28,103 nucleotides of DNA from Clostridia bacterium. Its GTDB lineage: Bacteria > Bacillota_A > Clostridia > Oscillospirales > CAG-272. The stretch lies in NCBI GenBank assembly GCA_017462125.1, contig JAFTRQ010000167.1, forward strand, positions 1-28,103, given 5' to 3'. Positions 15,381-22,524 of this stretch are shown here, piece after piece. The notes under the pieces were generated by a model. It was not told the DNA's origin. It did no database searches and saw nothing but the letters and a program-made list of their open reading frames with translations. Numbering within the stretch: position 1 is the first letter of the stretch; each line of letters opens with the position of its first letter. A program made the position numbers and the translations under genes.

Positions 15381-17403
15381 TTATTGATTATGATGATCAC
15401 GCAAATGTTGCAAAATACCTTTTGAGTGAGTCGAACTCATACATTGTGAACAATATAAAGTATATTCGGTACCATTGTTACATCTTTCTTCTATATCTGT
15501 TTTAGGTTCTGTCATAATACAGTCTGGAGGACTCAATAAATTCCGATCACAGCGCCAACAATCGTTAGATGGATTATTACAATTATCACTTGTAGGATCA
15601 TAGCAATAATGATCTGGTGCGCCTAACTGATGAGAGACTTCATGTAATAGAGTATAAACACTCTTGGCTCTAATCACGGTATTGTCCAAATTTACATATG
15701 AATTATCCGTTACCGTTTTTATCGTCATAATAATCATATGTGAAAATTTATACGATGCTGAAACTTTTCCACCTAAAGAATGACCTGACCACATTACTTT
15801 AGTTATAACATCCGTACCAGCATTGAATTGTGCAACTCCATCATCATGAATGGCTGTTCTCGTTTTGTGATCGTCTGTATGATTGCAATCAATACTTGTA
15901 TGCGATAATGTAGTAGGCGTACCTGTACATAAATCTGCACAAGATGTGTAACTATTTATTGTGGTATCAATTGCAACTCCAAATAATTTTAATAAAACAA
16001 TTGAACATAAATCTTGATAAGAATCGATATTTTCAGGTGTATTGGTAAATCTAACATTATATCCTTGATCATAATAATGCACAATGGAGAAAGAATATAA
16101 GCACGATTGTAAATCCCACTCATCTTTATAATTTGAATCGTCCGTATAAGTGGTCATAGTTAAATTTGCACCGTTTCCACTTGTTTCGTATGGAGTTGCA
16201 AGAACCATCCCGCTTGATTCGATTCCTTTACACACCAATTTACAGTTTCCCGATGCTGTCTTAATGGCTTTCCACTTTGTATAATCACTGATCGTGCTAT
16301 ATTGCTTAACTACTGATGAGTTGGTCGAATCAACGCCGATATACATATTGCTATATTCGGATTTTAATGTAAAATACCCATCACTTTCAAAGGATAGATA
16401 CCATCTTGATTGCGGTTTTGCATTAAATTGCCACTGTTGAATTATCGCACCTTCCAATTTAGAGGGACCTTCTATATCAATATACTTCCCGGTAGCAACG
16501 TTTTGTATATAATGTGTTTTTGAATCATTTTCAGATATATCATAGTTTATAGTGACATATGGTCTGCGATAAATATCGCCTTCCATAGTTGACAAATCAA
16601 CATATGAAGACATTCCCCCATATCTTTGTAAAGCAATGCCATAATTATCACTTGCACCCTCATACCACAATGTAACTGCATCGGTTATATCAATCGTCCC
16701 TCTCGGGGGATTTGTCAATGTCTCTCCATTTGTATCTCTAAATACTGTCATAGACATATAATGGTCTGCCAATCCCATGTTAGCATATTGATTCACGTGA
16801 TTCCAATTTTGGGTGCCGGGAGTCCATTCTTCCATTACCTGATAAGCATATACACCAACGCTACCACCGCTAACATCCAAGCTATAGGACACATTCAAAT
16901 TCGCACTAGTAATTGTCGCAAATCCCGGTATATATGGCATCGAAAATTGAATATAAGCAATTTCATTCCGCCCAACTCGCACATAACTTGCCGAACCATA
17001 GCGATTATTTGGATACGTTGATGAAATATATGTATCATATATTGGATCCATAACATTGATGCCAGTGCGCGTAGAACTACCATTTTCACTTAGTGCCTTG
17101 ACATCAATAGTTTTCCAACTGCCATTTTGATCTAACTCATGAACGGGATATGGAAAGATAATCGCCTGATAGGTACCATCTGCCAATCTAAAATGCTTGA
17201 CATTTTTTCTCGTAAAGACACAATTTCTGCGACTTCTTCATTTACATGAATTATATCCAATTCTTGAAGCAGGCTATAAACCTCTGACTCTGCTTTTTCA
17301 ATTGTGGCTGTATTATCAACAATTATTGTGTCCTTAGCACCAACTGTTATAAAACAAAAATTAAAAACAATTACAAATATAATTAAAACAAAAAATACTT
17401 CAT
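15381..17403 (-). pseudogene. Secreted DNRLRE-ricin-metalloprotease, broken by two homopolymer frameshifts
   Basis: Read as one gene with two corrections, this encodes a secreted protein of about 675 residues. It starts at ATG 17403, seven bases after GGAGG. The reading needs one extra T in the T6 run at 17390-17395 to give a clean signal peptide (MKYFFVLIIFVIVFNF...TVGA). It then needs one extra A in the A6 run at 17203-17208 to join ...SLREKNVKHFRLADGTYQA. The uninterrupted 601-codon part has a DNRLRE-type domain (about 45-215; DTYISSTYPNNRYGSASYVRVG). A ricin-type beta-trefoil follows (about 222-362; repeated Q-W and W-x-L turns). Last is a Cys-rich zinc metalloprotease domain with H515-E-V-S-H-Q-L-G-A-P-D525 and a later C-I-M Met-turn candidate at 556-558. 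The HExxHxxGxxD form resembles snapalysin-type metzincins. The gene is AT-rich, which suggests transfer. Either the gene is decaying or the bases were lost in sequencing. Confidence 0.75.
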
Positions 17404-17456
17404 TTGCAATCCTCCAAAAATGATCAATTAAAATTAAATAATGCACTTATTGGAAA

Positions 17457-17477
17457 GCATAAGCACATAGCTTATGC
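17457..17477. other. Perfect 8-bp hairpin in the metalloprotease leader
   Basis: GCATAAGC pairs with GCTTATGC around a 5-nt loop. It overlaps the stop codon of the small frame at 17472-17540 and has no U-run after it, so it could influence translation or RNA stability rather than termination. Confidence 0.45.
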
Positions 17478-17540
17478 CCATACCCTGCGAAAGAGCAGAG
17501 GAATCACTCGGTTCATCAATTTCATTAAAAAACGCATCAT
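17472..17540 (-). CDS. Possible 22-residue cationic, hydrophobic peptide
   Basis: This short frame between the shared leader and the metalloprotease gene begins with ATG-ATG. It is preceded, at an ideal distance of seven bases, by AAAAGGAGGA, one of the strongest ribosome binding sites in the window. The peptide starts MMRFLMKLMNR and ends LLFRRVWA. It has five Arg/Lys, no acidic residues and many Leu/Met/Phe, so it could be amphipathic and membrane-active. It could be a leader peptide, a small secreted peptide or a remnant. I know of no family for it. Confidence 0.4.
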   Translation of the reverse strand: MMRFLMKLMNRVIPLLFRRVWA

Positions 17541-17580
17541 ATCGTTGTCCTCCTTTTGCGTTGTAATCCTTCGTTAATGC

Positions 17581-17705
17581 CTATAACGAAAGAAAGCGTA
17601 AAACGTGACAAAAGATGTGTGAAGATTTTGTAAACATCACCTCTTTGCGCATATTATACCAAAATCGTGTGAATTCAGTAAATATATTTGGTGATATTTC
17701 TGTGA
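17581..17705. repeat. Diverged third copy of the shared promoter/leader unit
   Basis: The segment aligns without indels over the leader with the copies at 13455-13575 and 14440-14560. Over the 57-nt short frame (17581-17637) there are five differences. The -10 TATAAT is kept (17653-17658) but the -35 is weaker (TTACTG at 17676-17681). The terminator half of the unit is absent. It lies upstream of the metalloprotease gene on the same strand, linking this gene to the regulation of the lipoproteins. The 350-bp stretch 17447-17793 holds this unit, the 22-residue frame and the start region of the DUF11 gene. Confidence 0.8.
17653..17681 (-). promoter_or_regulatory. Promoter of the metalloprotease-lipoprotein operon
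   Basis: Minus strand: perfect -10 TATAAT at 17653-17658 and a poor -35 TTACTG at 17676-17681, 17 bp apart. Confidence 0.6.
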
Positions 17706-17747
17706 ACGGAGATGCTACTTTGTGCAATCAAATTACGGATTAAACGG

Positions 17748-17777
17748 TTGACACACTCCTACAGCCTTCGACATATT
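17748..17777 (+). promoter_or_regulatory. Possible promoter of the DUF11 gene
   Basis: TTGACA at 17748-17753 is a perfect -35. The best -10 is only CATATT at 17772-17777, 18 bp away. Downstream, ATTGAAG/CTTCAAT (17782-17788 with 17801-17807) can form a leader hairpin. Confidence 0.4.
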
Positions 17778-17826
17778 CTGTATTGAAGGTCGATTGCGAT
17801 CTTCAATATTACAAACGGAGGACAAA

Positions 17827-18675
17827 ATGGCAATATTTACAAATCAGGCAATCTTATCATACAGAAACGGCGCGGTCAGCTCCAACGTGGTTACGGGAGA
17901 GCTGGTGGATGTGCTTTCGGCAACCAAAAACGCGCTTCTTGACACCTACGTGCGCGATGAGACCGTGACTTACGTGATCAACGTCTTCAACTCGGGCAAC
18001 GCGCCCATGACAGGCGTTACGCTGACCGATGATTTAGGTGCATACACCTTCGGTCAGACGACTTTGATCCCCCTCTCTTACGTTGAGGACTCCGTAGCCT
18101 ATTATCTTGAAGGCATTCTGCAGCCCCAACCCACTGTTACCTCAGGCCCTGCGCTGACGGTTAGTGGGATCACGATCCCTGCGGGCGGTTATGCACAGAT
18201 CCTCTACCAGGCAAGGGTCAATGAATTTGCACCCGTTGTCGCGGACGGAGAGATCACCAATACCGTAACCGTTGTCAGCGGCAATGAAAGCGTTACGGCA
18301 AGCGACACCGTTCGGGCGGTTGCGGCTCCCTTTTTGGCTATCAATAAGGCGGTCTTTCCCGCAACGGTCAGCGAGAACGGTCAGCTGACCTACACCTTTA
18401 CCATTCAGAACTTCGGCAACACCGATGCCGTGGCTACCGACGATCTTGTGGTGACGGATACCTTTGATCCCATTCTTGATCCCATTACCGTCACCTATGA
18501 AGGCGTTGTATGGACGGAGGGAACGGAATATAATTATAACCCTGCCACGGGCCTGTTTGCAACGCTCCCCGGAAACATTACGGTTCCTGCGGCTACCTTT
18601 GCGCAGGATCCTGTTACGGGTGAATGGAACGTGGTGCCGGGCAGCGTGACCCTGACTGTCACCGGAACGGTCTGA
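17827..18675 (+). CDS. DUF11-type repeat protein without a signal peptide
   Basis: This 282-residue protein is built of DUF11-like beta-sandwich units. The first spans about 20-170 (VLSATKNALLDTYVRDETVTYVINVFNSGNAPMTGVTLTDDLG). The second starts near residue 172 (FLAINKAVFPATVSENGQLTYTFTIQNFGNTDAVATDDLVVTDTF). It contains the hallmark pattern of the family: K-x-x-x-P, V-x-Y-x-I-x-x-x-N-x-G and V-x-D-x. DUF11 units usually occur in exported surface proteins. Here there is no signal peptide, no lipobox, no membrane segment and no LPXTG-type tail. The protein begins directly with MAIFTNQA, a start I believe recurs in clostridial relatives. The start at 17827 is fixed by ACGGAGGACAAA just upstream; the in-frame ATG at 17794 has no such site. 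The function is unknown. Confidence 0.8.
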   Translation: MAIFTNQAILSYRNGAVSSNVVTGELVDVLSATKNALLDTYVRDETVTYVINVFNSGNAPMTGVTLTDDLGAYTFGQTTLIPLSYVEDSVAYYLEGILQPQPTVTSGPALTVSGITIPAGGYAQILYQARVNEFAPVVADGEITNTVTVVSGNESVTASDTVRAVAAPFLAINKAVFPATVSENGQLTYTFTIQNFGNTDAVATDDLVVTDTFDPILDPITVTYEGVVWTEGTEYNYNPATGLFATLPGNITVPAATFAQDPVTGEWNVVPGSVTLTVTGTV

Positions 18676-18696
18676 TCCCGTTTTATACGGAAATAC

Positions 18697-18741
18697 CCGA
18701 TGTCTCAGGATATCCGATGTCTGCGGACATCGGGTTTTTCT
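18697..18741 (+). terminator. Terminator of the DUF11 gene
   Basis: CCCGATGTC pairs with GACATCGGG, followed by TTTTT. A second, inner CCGATGTC offers an alternative, shorter hairpin. Confidence 0.8.
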
Positions 18742-18760
18742 GCTTTGCGGGAGAAAAATA

Positions 18761-18789
18761 TTGACTTTTCGGGAAAAGGGTTGTATAAT
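18761..18789 (+). promoter_or_regulatory. Sigma-A promoter of the isomerase-glycosidase operon
   Basis: TTGACT (18761-18766), a 17-bp spacer and TATAAT (18784-18789). It lies inside any longer upstream reading of the gene and so rules out start codons before about 18796. Confidence 0.88.
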
Positions 18790-18835
18790 GATTTCAAGGA
18801 GTGATCCTAAAAAACCTGATCATGAAAGGATGGTT

Positions 18836-19570
18836 ATGAATATGAAAAACAATTACGGAATCCAGCTTTACAGCGTTCGTGATTCAATGGAAAAGGATAT
18901 GAAGGCCACGATGCAAAAAATCGCGGATCTTGGCTACAAATACGTTGAGTTTGCGGGATTTTTCGGTCACAGCGCAGAGGAGGTCAAGCAGATGCTTGAC
19001 GAAACCGGTCTGATCTGCTCGGGTACGCATTCCGGATGGACAGACCTCCGCCCTACGAAGATTATGGAAACGGTCGCGTATCATAAGGCGATCGGAAACC
19101 CCAACTATATCGTTCCCGGCGCGGATCTCTCCACGCTTGAAAAGATCGAGGATTTCTGCAACGTAATGAACTTCGCACAGCCCATTCTCGCGGCAGAGGG
19201 CATTAAGCTCGGCTATCACAACCATTCTCACGAGTTCGTTGTTATGCCTTGGGGCTCCACCATCCACGCAGAGCTTGAAAGAAGAACCAACGTAGAGTTT
19301 GAGATCGATACCTTCTGGGCATTCAACGCGGGTCTTGATCCCGTCTGTGTGATGAGCAAGCTGAAGGACCGCATCCGCGTGATCCACCTGAAGGATGGCT
19401 TCAAGGGCGGTAAGGGTATTCCGCTCGGTCAGGGTGAGGCACCCGTAAAGGCGGTTATCGATTATGCCGTGGCGAACAATTTGACGATGGTGGTCGAGAG
19501 CGAGACCTTGACTCCCAGCGGTATGGACGAAGCCATCGCTTGCATGGATTTCTTGAAGAGCCTTGACTAA
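18836..19570 (+). CDS. Sugar phosphate isomerase/epimerase (xylose isomerase-like TIM barrel)
   Basis: This 244-residue cytoplasmic TIM-barrel enzyme belongs to the AP-endonuclease-2/xylose-isomerase-like superfamily, which interconverts sugars or inositol derivatives with a divalent metal. It starts with the barrel strand YGIQLYSVRD. Likely metal and catalytic residues are H128/H130 in GYHNHSHEF, D158 in FEIDTFWAFNAG, H184 in RVIHLKDG and E221 in VVESET. The start at 18836 (or six bases later) is placed by AAAGGATGG five bases upstream and by the promoter at 18761-18789. The glycosidase gene begins 24 bases after its stop, so the two are co-transcribed and likely act on the same plant or host glycan breakdown product. 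The substrate is unknown. Confidence 0.88.
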   Translation: MNMKNNYGIQLYSVRDSMEKDMKATMQKIADLGYKYVEFAGFFGHSAEEVKQMLDETGLICSGTHSGWTDLRPTKIMETVAYHKAIGNPNYIVPGADLSTLEKIEDFCNVMNFAQPILAAEGIKLGYHNHSHEFVVMPWGSTIHAELERRTNVEFEIDTFWAFNAGLDPVCVMSKLKDRIRVIHLKDGFKGGKGIPLGQGEAPVKAVIDYAVANNLTMVVESETLTPSGMDEAIACMDFLKSLD

Positions 19571-19594
19571 AACGGCTTGATTCGGGACAACAAT

Positions 19595-20530
19595 ATGAAG
19601 CTGATAGATTATCGAGAGGGGCAATACCCCTCTCAGCCCGATCCTTATATCTTAAAGGCAAACGGCAGATATTATCTTTACGTTACGGGGGCTGACGGCG
19701 TTCACGCATTTGCAAGCGACAGCCTGTTATGCGGGTATGAGGATATCGGAAGCGTCTTTTGTAAGGAAGGCTGCAAGGAATATTGGGCGCCTTCGGTCAT
19801 TGAGCTTGGCGGAAAATATTATATGTACGTCTCTTTTATGCCCGAAAATGAGAGTGACGTTCATCAAGAGGCGATACACGTTGCCGTGTCCGACAGCCCC
19901 GAGGGTCCCTTTACCTGCGTAAAACAGCTGTTAGCTCCCTTTTCGATCGATGCCCACGTTGTGAATAATGAGGCGGGGCTCTTTATCTTTTATTCGGTCA
20001 ACGATTATGAAGCAGAGAGAGCGGGCACGTATATCGTAGTCGATCGCCTGCTTGATCCCTTTACGGTGGCGGGAGCTCCCGTGGCGGTGGTTCGCCCGAC
20101 GCTTGACGAGGAGATCTTTATGCGAGACAGGTTTCGCCAAGGGCAGCATTGGCACACTATAGAGGGCGCGTTTTATTTCCGCGAGGGGGATTATCACTAC
20201 GTGATCTACTCGGGAAACTGTTACCAAAATGAGCATTACTATCTGGGATATGCCTGCGCCAAGACCGATGAGCGGGATCTGACACGTGTCAATTTTCAAA
20301 AATATCCCGACAGCAACACCTATGCACCGTTGATATCTGCCAACGATTTTGAAGCAGGCACGGGGCATAACAGCCTGATCAAGGAGAACGGGCAGTATTA
20401 CGTGATCTACCACGGCAGAGATCTTGTTCCCGATCCGAGGCTCGGTCGGGAGGACCGAACAGCGAGAATCTGTCGTCTTGAGGTTGACGGAGAGCGGCTG
20501 CGCGCGGTCAGATTTGGGGATCGGCTGTAG
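19595..20530 (+). CDS. Glycoside hydrolase family 43-like enzyme
   Basis: This 311-residue protein has the five-bladed beta-propeller pattern of GH43/GH62-clan enzymes, which remove arabinose, xylose or galactose units. The three acidic residues fit. D16 in SQPDPYIL is the catalytic base. D119 in FSIDAHVV is the transition-state modulator. E190 in HTIEGAFYF is the acid. Supporting features are EYWAPSV near 62 and GTGHNSLIKENGQYYVIYHGR near 255-275. There is no signal peptide, so it would act on imported oligosaccharides. The ATG at 19595 gives the conserved N-terminus but has only a weak GGGA upstream; a TTG at 19577 is an alternative. Coupling to the isomerase gene supports a role in intracellular pentose-containing oligosaccharide use. 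Confidence 0.85.
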   Translation: MKLIDYREGQYPSQPDPYILKANGRYYLYVTGADGVHAFASDSLLCGYEDIGSVFCKEGCKEYWAPSVIELGGKYYMYVSFMPENESDVHQEAIHVAVSDSPEGPFTCVKQLLAPFSIDAHVVNNEAGLFIFYSVNDYEAERAGTYIVVDRLLDPFTVAGAPVAVVRPTLDEEIFMRDRFRQGQHWHTIEGAFYFREGDYHYVIYSGNCYQNEHYYLGYACAKTDERDLTRVNFQKYPDSNTYAPLISANDFEAGTGHNSLIKENGQYYVIYHGRDLVPDPRLGREDRTARICRLEVDGERLRAVRFGDRL

Positions 20531-20601
20531 GTGATGGCGAGAGATTTTTGTTGACCGAAGTGTGAACAAATCAAAAAACGTCAATGAAAACCTTGTAACT
20601 T

Positions 20602-20642
20602 TCAAGAGCGCTCTTGACAAGATTTTGTAATCATATTATAAT
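20602..20642 (+). promoter_or_regulatory. Perfect promoter with a 16-bp palindrome over the -35
   Basis: TTGACA (20614-20619), a 17-bp spacer and TATAAT (20637-20642) match consensus exactly. The perfect palindrome TCAAGAGCGCTCTTGA (20602-20617) covers the upstream edge and four bases of the -35. This is a classic place for a repressor operator. A leader of about 100 nt separates it from the small membrane protein gene. Apart from this, 20531-20750 shows no gene. Confidence 0.75.
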
Positions 20643-20750
20643 AAAAACGTATGGAAACGGACCGTTCCGTAAGCATCCGGCGGATTTATCATCGATACAG
20701 ATCTGCACACCCATACAAAATGAAAAGGTTGGGAGGGAGAGATCACCGTT

Positions 20751-21104
20751 ATGAAAAAGCTTTTCTTAAAGATCAAATCAACAGTGGTCAATTTCTTCAA
20801 ATGGGTGTGGCGGGAATGCAAGGATTGGCGCACGATCGCCTTGCTTGCTCTCGTGTGTATCGTAATCGGCTCGCCTGTTTGGGTAGGCTATCTTTTGGGT
20901 ATCCTCTTCGGATGGGAATGGGCAATCGTGGCGGCAACGGTGGCTTGGGGCTTTTGGATGCTCCCGGGTGCTCCCTATTTTGCCCTTTGTGTTTCCGTGA
21001 CCTTGGCGATTAAAAGGATATATCAAAGGTGGAGGAAGAAAAAGGAAACGCCCCGCGATCCTAAGGTCGATGCCGATTCAACGGACAGCAATCAACAGCC
21101 TTAA
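20751..21104 (+). CDS. Small membrane protein of unknown function
   Basis: This 117-residue protein has a basic N-terminus (KKLFLKIKSTVVNFFKWVWRECKDW), two or three closely packed membrane segments (IALLALVCIVIGSPVWVGYLLGIL; WAIVAATVAWGFWMLPGAPYFALCVSVTLAI) and a basic/acidic cytoplasmic tail ending in polar residues. The start is supported by GGGAGGGAGA upstream. It is transcribed alone from a consensus promoter with a palindromic operator candidate and ends at a strong terminator. I do not recognise the family. The double-positive flanks predict both ends in the cytoplasm if two segments cross the membrane. Confidence 0.75.
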   Translation: MKKLFLKIKSTVVNFFKWVWRECKDWRTIALLALVCIVIGSPVWVGYLLGILFGWEWAIVAATVAWGFWMLPGAPYFALCVSVTLAIKRIYQRWRKKKETPRDPKVDADSTDSNQQP

Positions 21105-21118
21105 CGGCGAAGAAAAAA

Positions 21119-21149
21119 CAGGAAACGAGCTGACAATGCTCGTTTCCTG
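21119..21149. terminator. Strong terminator between convergent genes
   Basis: CAGGAAACGAGC (21119-21130) pairs with GCTCGTTTCCTG (21138-21149), followed by T8 on the plus strand and by a T-rich run (TGTTTTTTC) on the minus strand. Confidence 0.9.
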
Positions 21150-21170
21150 TTTTTTTATAGACTTGCGGTA

Positions 21171-22409
21171 TCAGTCGGCATAAACGCTGTGCTTGTCCTC
21201 GCCGGTCTTTGCCTTGTAGGCCTCAAGGTCGTTGAAATCCTCGCCGCCCCAACGGTTAAGCAGAATATCGTTCCTCGTGTATTTGTTGTTGTCGATATGG
21301 GTCTGCTGTTCTGCCTCGGGAGAGATAATGGAATAGATCGCCGCGCCCACGGGAGCGGGTCCGAAGTAGTTGTTCTCAATGACAAGATTGCCGCCCTCGG
21401 TAGCGTTGTCGATCCTCCACATGAAGATGTGGTGTCCCATAGGCTTGGGCCAGATCTCGCTGTAACGGGGCAATTCCTCGCCAAGCATTGCAAATCCGCA
21501 GCCCGCGTTCAGACAGGTGTTGCCCGTAAAGCAGGAATCGATGGGCAGCTTATCTCTATACTCAAACGCCGCCATACCGTAGGTGTCGAAGGTGTTGTTT
21601 CTGCATACGAAATTGACGGTAGGCTGGGTCTTTTCACCGGGACCCTGATGGGTCACGCAGGAGTCGTAGACGTTCTTGAAGGTGCAGTTTTCGATCAGAA
21701 TATCATTGCCCTTTGCCCAGATCTCAAAGCAGTTGCCGAAGCGGATCTTCAGCTTCTTGCTCCAGGCGCATCCGCCGATGTTTTCGATGACGCAATTTGT
21801 TACGGTGATGTTGTTTCCCGATCCCGCAAGAGCGTGAACGCCGCTGTTGATAAAGCGGAGGCTGTCAAAGCTCATTCCGTCTCCGAGACCGACCAGCTGT
21901 CTGGTGTGGTAGCCGATCGCCTCAATGTGAGAGTACACGGTTGCGGGATTTCCCACCGAGTATACGTAGAGCGTTTTCTCATCAAGCGCGGGCTTGAATC
22001 TGTCGCCAAGGCAGTTTCTCTCGTCGTAAAAATCACCCTGCGCGCAAAGCTCCTCCTTCTCCCAACGGAAGGTTGCGGTGCAATCCGACTCGTTATAAAC
22101 GATGTTACCCACGTCGCCGATGATGGGCTTGGTGCATTTCCATACGTTTTCGGTTTCCGTCTCTTCCCAATCCTCGGGGAGGCTCACGTCAAAGGAGCCG
22201 CAGAAGGTGGGTAGCTCGCCCTCTCCGTATGCGCCGTAGCTTACGAACTTTTGCGCGTGGAGCTTATCTCTGTAAAAGCTTCCGCGCTTGAAAAGGACGG
22301 TATCGCCCGCCTGCACGTCAATGTCTGTATAATTTTTTCTTGCCGTTTCGGGTGTAAGACCGTCAAGGGCATCGTTTCCGCTTAAATGGTCGATATAATA
22401 TGTTGCCAT
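21171..22409 (-). CDS. Right-handed parallel beta-helix protein (pectate-lyase-like fold)
   Basis: This 412-residue protein starts with MATYYIDHLSGNDALDGLTPETARKN, the usual entry of parallel beta-helix proteins acting on polysaccharides (Y-x-D-x-x-x-G-x-D-x-x-x-G). Repeating rungs follow, for example SFDSLRFINSGVHALAGSGNNITVTNCVIENIGG and NDILIENCTFKNVYDSCVTHQGPG, with stacked Asn and Asp residues, then NLVIENNYFG and THIDNNKYTRN. No signal peptide is present, so a cytoplasmic or non-classically located enzyme is implied. Lyase, hydrolase or pure binding function cannot be decided because no catalytic triad stands out. GCGGAGG precedes the ATG and a consensus promoter is at 22441-22469. The nearby GH43-like and isomerase genes suggest glycan use. 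Confidence 0.8.
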   Translation of the reverse strand: MATYYIDHLSGNDALDGLTPETARKNYTDIDVQAGDTVLFKRGSFYRDKLHAQKFVSYGAYGEGELPTFCGSFDVSLPEDWEETETENVWKCTKPIIGDVGNIVYNESDCTATFRWEKEELCAQGDFYDERNCLGDRFKPALDEKTLYVYSVGNPATVYSHIEAIGYHTRQLVGLGDGMSFDSLRFINSGVHALAGSGNNITVTNCVIENIGGCAWSKKLKIRFGNCFEIWAKGNDILIENCTFKNVYDSCVTHQGPGEKTQPTVNFVCRNNTFDTYGMAAFEYRDKLPIDSCFTGNTCLNAGCGFAMLGEELPRYSEIWPKPMGHHIFMWRIDNATEGGNLVIENNYFGPAPVGAAIYSIISPEAEQQTHIDNNKYTRNDILLNRWGGEDFNDLEAYKAKTGEDKHSVYAD

Positions 22410-22440
22410 AGTTGCCTCCGCGTTTTAATTTGTTACGGTT

Positions 22441-22469
22441 ATTATACCATATTTCGGAGAGGTTGTCAA
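22441..22469 (-). promoter_or_regulatory. Promoter of the beta-helix gene
   Basis: Minus strand: TTGACA (22464-22469), a 17-bp spacer and TATAAT (22441-22446). Confidence 0.87.
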
Positions 22470-22524
22470 TAAAAGGCATCAATATAACTTCATTTCGCGG
22501 TGTTTGCCGCTCTGTGCGAGGAGC

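Noticed and set aside
17132..17446. Separate 104-residue protein starting at GTG 17446
   Set aside because: The GTG has no ribosome binding site. The real start signal is GGAGG with ATG 17403, and the sequence is the N-terminal part of the frameshifted metalloprotease.
13414..17705. CRISPR array or insertion sequence as source of the repeats
   Set aside because: There are only three long units kilobases or nearly a kilobase apart, with promoter and terminator content, and no transposase, terminal inverted repeats or cas genes are seen.
21189..22214. 341-codon plus-strand frame opposite the beta-helix gene
   Set aside because: It is antisense to a gene with its own consensus promoter and ribosome binding site.
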